Notes under the pieces: model-generated
The model's input: only the letters and a program-made list of their open reading frames with translations
Told to the model about the DNA's origin: nothing
The model's database searches: none
Shown here: piece after piece, positions 59,842 to 64,000 of the stretch
Layout of the letters: each line of letters opens with the position of its first letter
How positions within the stretch are numbered: the first letter of the stretch is position 1
Assembly (NCBI GenBank): GCA_000509225.1
Contig: BAOK01000002.1
Location: 748,496 to 812,495, forward strand
DNA length: 64,000 nt
From: Parvibaculaceae bacterium Mf 1.05b.01
Lineage (GTDB): Bacteria > Pseudomonadota > Alphaproteobacteria > Parvibaculales > Parvibaculaceae
Direction of reading: 5' to 3'
Made by a program: the position numbers and the translations under genes

Positions 59842-61152
59842 ATGGCTACTCAAGCGGTCGCGGACGCGACGGAATTCACGATGTCGAAGACATATCGGCG
59901 ATATGCGCTCGGCATCCTGTTGCTCGCGTATATTTCAAGCTATGTCGACCGGCAGATTATGGGTGTGGTCCTTCCGGCCATTAAAGAAGAGTTTCTGCTG
60001 GCAGACTGGCAGCTTGGATTTTTGTCAGGGATCGCATTTGCGATTTTCTATGCGACATTGGGTATGCCGATTGCGTTCCTGGCGGACCGGTCTAATCGAC
60101 GGAACATCATTGCCGCTGCTGTGTCGATCTGGAGTCTGATGACGGCGGCCTGTGCGTTTGTTTCCGGGTTCGGCACCCTCGCAATTGCACGGATCGGCGT
60201 TGGTGTCGGGGAGGCCGGGTCGAGCCCACCTTCGCACTCGATGATTGCCGATATGTATCCGCCGGAGGAACGCAGTGGCGCGCTCGCCATTTATGCACTG
60301 GGTGTTTATCTCGGCACCATGATCGCGTTCGCTGTGGGCGCTTTCGTGGTTTCTCAATATGGCTGGCGGGCAGCCTTTCTGCTGGTCGGTCTTCCCGGGC
60401 TGGTGATCGCACTTCTCGTGCGTTTCACGCTTAAAGAACCGCCACGCGGTTTCTCAGAAGGCAGAGCAGCGCCAGAGACCGGTCCCATCGACTGGAGCCA
60501 GGCGCGCGGGCAGATTGCTTCAGGCTTTCGGCATCTCTGGGTTGACCGGGCGTCATTCCACACGGTGATGGGGGTGACGATTATTTCCTTTGTTGGGTAT
60601 GGCGGTGCTGTCTGGGGGTTCTCCTTTTTCATTCGCAGTTTTAAAATGAGCTACGAAGAAACCGGCATCTTTCTTGCTCTTGTGGTCGGTATTTTTGGCG
60701 CAATGGGGGCTATTCTGGGTGGCAAGCTTGCCGACAAAATGGGTGCCAAAGATGTACGCTGGACGCCATGGATTGTGGCGCTAGCAAAAGTGGTTGCAGC
60801 GCCTATTATTCTCGCATTCTTCCTGGTGGAGAAAGAGCTGGCACTCTGGCTCTATGTGCCGATGACCATTCTGGGTGCGTTTTATCTTGGGCCCAGCTTT
60901 GCGCTTATTCAAAGCCGGGCACCGCTGCATATGCGCACCACCATCTCCTCAATCATGCTGTTTATCCTCAACATTATCGGGCTCGGGTTCGGACCGCAGC
61001 TTGTCGGTATTCTGAGCGATGTGCTGGAACCGACATATGGCATCGAGTCTCTGCGTTATGCGCTGTTGCTGATGAGTTTTGTCAGCCTCTGGGGGGCCTA
61101 TCATTATTACCTTGCAGGCAAAGCACTCGGGCATGAGGTTACTGATGGCTAG
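59842..61152 (+). CDS. MFS transporter (Spinster-like)
   Basis: A 436-aa carrier with about 12 membrane segments. The start 'LLAYISSYVDRQIMGVVLPA' and 'LGMPIAFLADRSNRRNIIAA' (the D-R-x-x-R-R motif A) are typical of the Spinster-like branch of major facilitators common in alphaproteobacteria that degrade aromatic or steroid compounds. Substrate is unknown. GGGGGGAG lies just before ATG 59842; a further in-frame ATG at 59782 is not supported. A GST gene follows after 15 bases, so the two are one operon divergent from the epoxide hydrolases. Confidence 0.88.
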   Translation: MATQAVADATEFTMSKTYRRYALGILLLAYISSYVDRQIMGVVLPAIKEEFLLADWQLGFLSGIAFAIFYATLGMPIAFLADRSNRRNIIAAAVSIWSLMTAACAFVSGFGTLAIARIGVGVGEAGSSPPSHSMIADMYPPEERSGALAIYALGVYLGTMIAFAVGAFVVSQYGWRAAFLLVGLPGLVIALLVRFTLKEPPRGFSEGRAAPETGPIDWSQARGQIASGFRHLWVDRASFHTVMGVTIISFVGYGGAVWGFSFFIRSFKMSYEETGIFLALVVGIFGAMGAILGGKLADKMGAKDVRWTPWIVALAKVVAAPIILAFFLVEKELALWLYVPMTILGAFYLGPSFALIQSRAPLHMRTTISSIMLFILNIIGLGFGPQLVGILSDVLEPTYGIESLRYALLLMSFVSLWGAYHYYLAGKALGHEVTDG

Positions 61153-61167
61153 AGTCTGGGGCGATTG

Positions 61168-61833
61168 ATGTCCGGCCTTACTCTCTACGGGCCGGCCTAT
61201 AGCGCCTATACACGTATCGTTCGGCTGGTGCTTGAGGAGAAGGGCGTGCCTTATAAGCTGGAGGAGGTGGATTTCATCTCCGCTGGCATGCCGGCGGCGC
61301 AGAAGGAACGCCACCCGTTTGGCATGGTTCCCACTCTTGAGCATGACGGGCATATGCTTTTTGAAGCAGGGCCCATCTGCTCTTACCTGGATGAGGTCCT
61401 GCCAGGTCCAGCACTCATGCCGGACGGCGCTGAGACGCGGGCCCGCATGGCCGCGACCATCTCGGTTCTCGATAACTATATCTGGCCTGACCTTCGAGAG
61501 CTGGTGACGCAGACGCTCTTCACAGCGCTCGTGGGTGGCTGGCCCGACGATTCCATCAAGGAGCGCATGGTGAAGCGGCTGACTGCATCGCTTGCCATTC
61601 TTGAAGAGAGGTTTGTTGCCGTTGGCGCTTTGAATAGCAATGCGGTCTCACTTGCTGATTTGCACGCAGTGCCGATGATTGCCTATCTGGCTGAGAGTGT
61701 TGATGGCCAGATTCTGCTACAGGCCCTGCCTTCGCTGGCTGATTGGTGGCAGGAGATGAAGGAAAGGCCGTCTGTGGTCGCGACCACTTTTGACCTCACG
61801 GCCTATCCCTGGGCGCAGAGAGAGGCTGAGTAA
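61168..61833 (+). CDS. Glutathione S-transferase family protein
   Basis: A 221-aa protein with a thioredoxin-fold N-terminus ('LYGPAYSAYTRIVRLVLEEK', 'GVPYKLEEVDFISAGMPAAQ', 'HPFGMVPTLEHDGHMLFEAG', with the cis-Pro in 'MVPTL' and the E-x-G-P glutathione contact) and an all-helical C-terminus ('YIWPDLRELVTQTLFTALVG'). It may detoxify electrophiles such as epoxides, in agreement with the neighbouring epoxide hydrolases. ATG 61168 overlaps a TTG one codon earlier. It is joined to the MFS gene by a 15-base gap. Confidence 0.88.
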   Translation: MSGLTLYGPAYSAYTRIVRLVLEEKGVPYKLEEVDFISAGMPAAQKERHPFGMVPTLEHDGHMLFEAGPICSYLDEVLPGPALMPDGAETRARMAATISVLDNYIWPDLRELVTQTLFTALVGGWPDDSIKERMVKRLTASLAILEERFVAVGALNSNAVSLADLHAVPMIAYLAESVDGQILLQALPSLADWWQEMKERPSVVATTFDLTAYPWAQREAE

Positions 61834-61844
61834 AGAGGTCCATT

Positions 61845-62669
61845 ATGACGAAAATAGGTGACTCGACTGAGTCAGAAAAACTCGATGAGAACAGGGTTCG
61901 TATTCCCTGGTTTACAGCTTTGATTGTTGGTCTTGGGTTATGGGCTTTTTTTGGCTTTATTCCACTAGCTCTTGTTCAGGTGAATGCGGTCATGGGGTTA
62001 GTCGGGGTAAGTGACATGCCAGTTGTCGGTACAGTTGGCGATATGTTTGGTTCGGCAAATGCTTTCTTCTCTGGAATGGCCCTTATCGCAATCGCAATAA
62101 CTTTGCGACAACAAGCGGAGGGTCTTGGAATGCAAAAGCAGGAGTTGAGACTTACTCGCGACGAGTTGGCATTGACTCGAAAGGAGCTAAGTGAGTCAGC
62201 CGAAGCGCAGACAAAAATGGCGGACTTACAAGCAAAAGCGATTTCACTTCAGGTGATTCTTCCACTGTTTGACGAGATATCCAGTGAGGATTGGCGGGGG
62301 GCGGCCATTGCGGTCAGCGATTTTAAGCGTCGTTATGGTCCTGACCGATTTTCGGACACCTTCGAACACCTCCTCCAGAAGCGTCAGGAAGGCTCTCTCT
62401 CAGAAGGTGAGGAGAGAGAGCTAACCGAAGTTGATCTTGGCAGGCGAAAAATGGCCATGAGTCTTCAAAAGCTTCACCGTTTGTCTAAGACAGATGTTGT
62501 GGATGACGATCTTGCTCGACTCGTGATGGGTCCTGATCTTGCCGATCTGTACATTGTCACTGTAGAACCGCTGGAAGCTGCTGTCCGACAAAACTACAAT
62601 CGGGACCCATATGATTTTGCACGCCGCTTGTTTTCGGAATCCGAAAGAATGGAGAACGGCCGCTATTGA
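61845..62669 (+). CDS. Two-TM coiled-coil protein, unknown function (defence-type architecture)
   Basis: A 274-aa protein. Two hydrophobic segments (about 22-48 and 72-90), with 'TVGDMFGSANAFFSGMALIA' and 'IAIAITLRQQAEGLGMQKQE', are followed by a coiled coil ('LRLTRDELALTRKELSESAE') and a helical C-terminal domain ('ISSEDWRGAAIAVSDFKRRY'). The F-G-x-x-N-x-F-x-x-G with Q-R-x-E-L repeats resembles the front end of proteins annotated as putative phage abortive infection (PutAbiC-type), but the C-terminus is unlike those I know. AGAGG precedes ATG 61845. DNA is poorer in GC than neighbours, which hints at transfer. Function is not established. Confidence 0.5.
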   Translation: MTKIGDSTESEKLDENRVRIPWFTALIVGLGLWAFFGFIPLALVQVNAVMGLVGVSDMPVVGTVGDMFGSANAFFSGMALIAIAITLRQQAEGLGMQKQELRLTRDELALTRKELSESAEAQTKMADLQAKAISLQVILPLFDEISSEDWRGAAIAVSDFKRRYGPDRFSDTFEHLLQKRQEGSLSEGEERELTEVDLGRRKMAMSLQKLHRLSKTDVVDDDLARLVMGPDLADLYIVTVEPLEAAVRQNYNRDPYDFARRLFSESERMENGRY

Positions 62670-62731
62670 TGCTCAATCAGCTCCGCCCTCGCAGGGACGG
62701 GTATTCTTTGGCTACGATCTACAATAGCTGG

Positions 62732-64000
62732 TTATTTGCCTGCCCAAAAGGCATCTGCTGTTGTTGCAATGAGGTCCGCCAGGTCATTGGTTTTGCCAAT
62801 GTGCGCGGACCCATTGATCGACAAGTGTCCATCATCGCGATAGATCGGCACCCCCTCAATGCTGACCCTACAGGTCTCTGTGGAGTCATCGCTTGAGCAA
62901 ATCAGACTCTTGAGAGAAACGAAGGGCGCGTGCTCTGACAATTGCGACATCAGACGGTAGGCCTGTTGAGAGTCAGCCGACATCTGGTCAGGTGAGAAGT
63001 CGCAGCGCTGTGTGTCTGCCGCGAACAGAAGTGCTCTGGTATAACACCGCCCGATGTCCGCCCCGATATTTGGGGGTGGTGCCACGAATATAGGCTTCTG
63101 GCCGTTCGCACGAATGAGCTCGACGGTGGCCTTCAGGTGATCCAGAGCAATTTTTTCCTTGTCTTCGGTTATCACCTCGCCGTCAGCGGTCAGGAGATCA
63201 AATTTGATGTAGGTGAACGGTGACGCAAGAACCACATACTCAATCGCGTCTTGTGTTGCGAGCCAGTCCAGCACGTGGGTGCCTTGCGCCAGACACCTTT
63301 CAGCGCGTGAGGGGGAGACAACATTGCCGACAATTGATAGGCCGGTGACGGGTATGCAGCTGGACATGGTGTGCTGTCTAAAAGGAATGTCGGTCTCGCT
63401 GTTTTCCAGCGCTGGCGCCAGATGCATGCCGTAGGAGTCTCCCCAAAGGACCAGTCTCGGTGATGGGGAAGTGGTGCACGCCTCAGCCAGTGTGAATTGA
63501 TGATCGCAGGCAGGAGAGAGGCCGTGGTTTGGGGCGAGCATGCGGTCAAAATCTGAAAACGCCAGATCGTCGGTGGCGGACCGACCGGCGAAGCCGTCGT
63601 TAGAGGACAGGATCACGCCGACCAGGATCAGAGCGGCGCTCGCGGCGCCAGACAAGATGAATATCTGTCGTTGTGAGAATTTTTTCTTATCTCGAAAGGG
63701 GCGTTCAACATATCGCCAGCTGACGTAGGCCAAGAATATGGAGAGCCCTGACAGCCCCATCATCAGATCCAGTGATGGGGCATCAAGACTGCGGTGGCGT
63801 GCAAACGCAAACAGGGGATGATGCCATAGATAGGCACTGTAGCTAATGAGACCCAATCCAACGAAGGCTCTGGTGGCCAGCAGGCGGCCAACAATGGTGT
63901 CGGCTTGCGCAAAAAGGATGATAAGGCCGGTACCGATTGTCGGGACCAGTGCGTAGAGACCAGGAAAGGGTGTCGCTTCTGAAAATGCAAACACTGAGAC
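62732..64000 (-). CDS. Acyltransferase-3 / SGNH-domain protein, N-terminus cut by window
   Basis: The visible 422 residues run to the window end without a start. Residues at the left of the fragment are the last membrane segments of an OafA/YrhL-like acyltransferase ('LGLISYSAYLWHHPLFAFAR', 'LAYVSWRYVERPFRDKKKFS'); the following part is an SGNH hydrolase-like domain, with the Ser motif 'LVLWGDSYGMHLAPALE' and the Asp-x-x-His-like 'YRDDGHLSINGSAHIG'. Such proteins O-acetylate surface polysaccharides. A full member has about 650 residues, so some 230 are missing to the right. The gap between it and the two-TM gene is 62 bases, convergent. Confidence 0.85.
   Translation of the reverse strand, partial: VSVFAFSEATPFPGLYALVPTIGTGLIILFAQADTIVGRLLATRAFVGLGLISYSAYLWHHPLFAFARHRSLDAPSLDLMMGLSGLSIFLAYVSWRYVERPFRDKKKFSQRQIFILSGAASAALILVGVILSSNDGFAGRSATDDLAFSDFDRMLAPNHGLSPACDHQFTLAEACTTSPSPRLVLWGDSYGMHLAPALENSETDIPFRQHTMSSCIPVTGLSIVGNVVSPSRAERCLAQGTHVLDWLATQDAIEYVVLASPFTYIKFDLLTADGEVITEDKEKIALDHLKATVELIRANGQKPIFVAPPPNIGADIGRCYTRALLFAADTQRCDFSPDQMSADSQQAYRLMSQLSEHAPFVSLKSLICSSDDSTETCRVSIEGVPIYRDDGHLSINGSAHIGKTNDLADLIATTADAFWAGK

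Noticed and set aside
1-64000. CRISPR arrays, insertion sequences, rRNA genes
   Set aside because: No regularly spaced repeats, transposase genes or rRNA sequence were seen in the window.

Overview
The window is a piece of an alphaproteobacterial chromosome with GC-rich, protein-dense DNA. It carries the right-hand part of an integrated tailed phage (about 1-18.8 kb) followed by core and catabolic chromosome (18.8-64 kb). The class is suggested by an RpoH with the LFFNLR box, a CarD regulator, FdxA, aerobic cobaltochelatase CobS/CobT, a Suv3-type helicase, B12-dependent methylmalonyl-CoA mutase, and the gene order cobT-cobS-dnaJ-bolA-corC-aroB-aroK-xerD-accA known from Rhizobiales and Parvibaculum-like lineages. 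I cannot fix the genus from sequence alone.

1-15.2 kb is the late morphogenesis module of a siphovirus-like prophage, all on the plus strand: decoration protein (cut by the window edge), major capsid protein, small head protein, a small Acb2/Tad1-type cyclic-nucleotide sponge, DUF1320 head completion, virion morphogenesis, tail terminator, tail tube, tail assembly chaperone with a canonical -1 frameshift site, a 1759-aa tape measure, two tail-tip proteins, a fibre and a fibre-associated protein. Terminase, portal, integrase, repressor and lysis genes are not in the window. 15.2-18.5 kb is an accessory block with five proteins of unknown function (two membrane proteins, one soluble protein and a pair of small Cys-rich proteins). 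A tRNA-Arg(CCT) gene at 18779-18855 has its 3' end facing the prophage and is the likely integration site.

18.9-29.5 kb holds an atypical LuxR-type regulator, a nuclease-like secreted protein, an M48 lipoprotein protease, rpoH, carD with a long histone-H1-like tail, fdxA, a TerB-domain protein, and a helicase/S4-domain pair. 29.7-44.5 kb holds acyl-CoA dehydrogenase, a histidine phosphatase, an ArsR/SRPBCC pair, a large hybrid-free histidine kinase, methylmalonyl-CoA mutase and its G-protein chaperone MeaB around two DUF3108 proteins, rpmB, a VUT-family transporter, a phytase-like esterase, TetR and a crotonase.

44.7-56.6 kb is the conserved housekeeping block: cobaltochelatase (supplying B12 for the mutase nearby), J-domain protein, BolA, CorC-like transporter, shikimate genes, XerD and AccA. 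56.7-64 kb is catabolic or accessory: PAS protein, two tandem epoxide hydrolases, an MFS carrier, a glutathione S-transferase, a two-TM coiled-coil protein resembling the front end of abortive-infection-type proteins, and a truncated acyltransferase-3/SGNH protein.

The most interesting signals are the putative anti-CBASS/anti-Thoeris sponge inside the structural operon, the complete frameshift cassette in the tail chaperone gene, the unexplained cargo between fibre and tRNA, the H1-like CarD, an orphan terminator ahead of the mutase, and a start codon sitting in a terminator-like hairpin loop.
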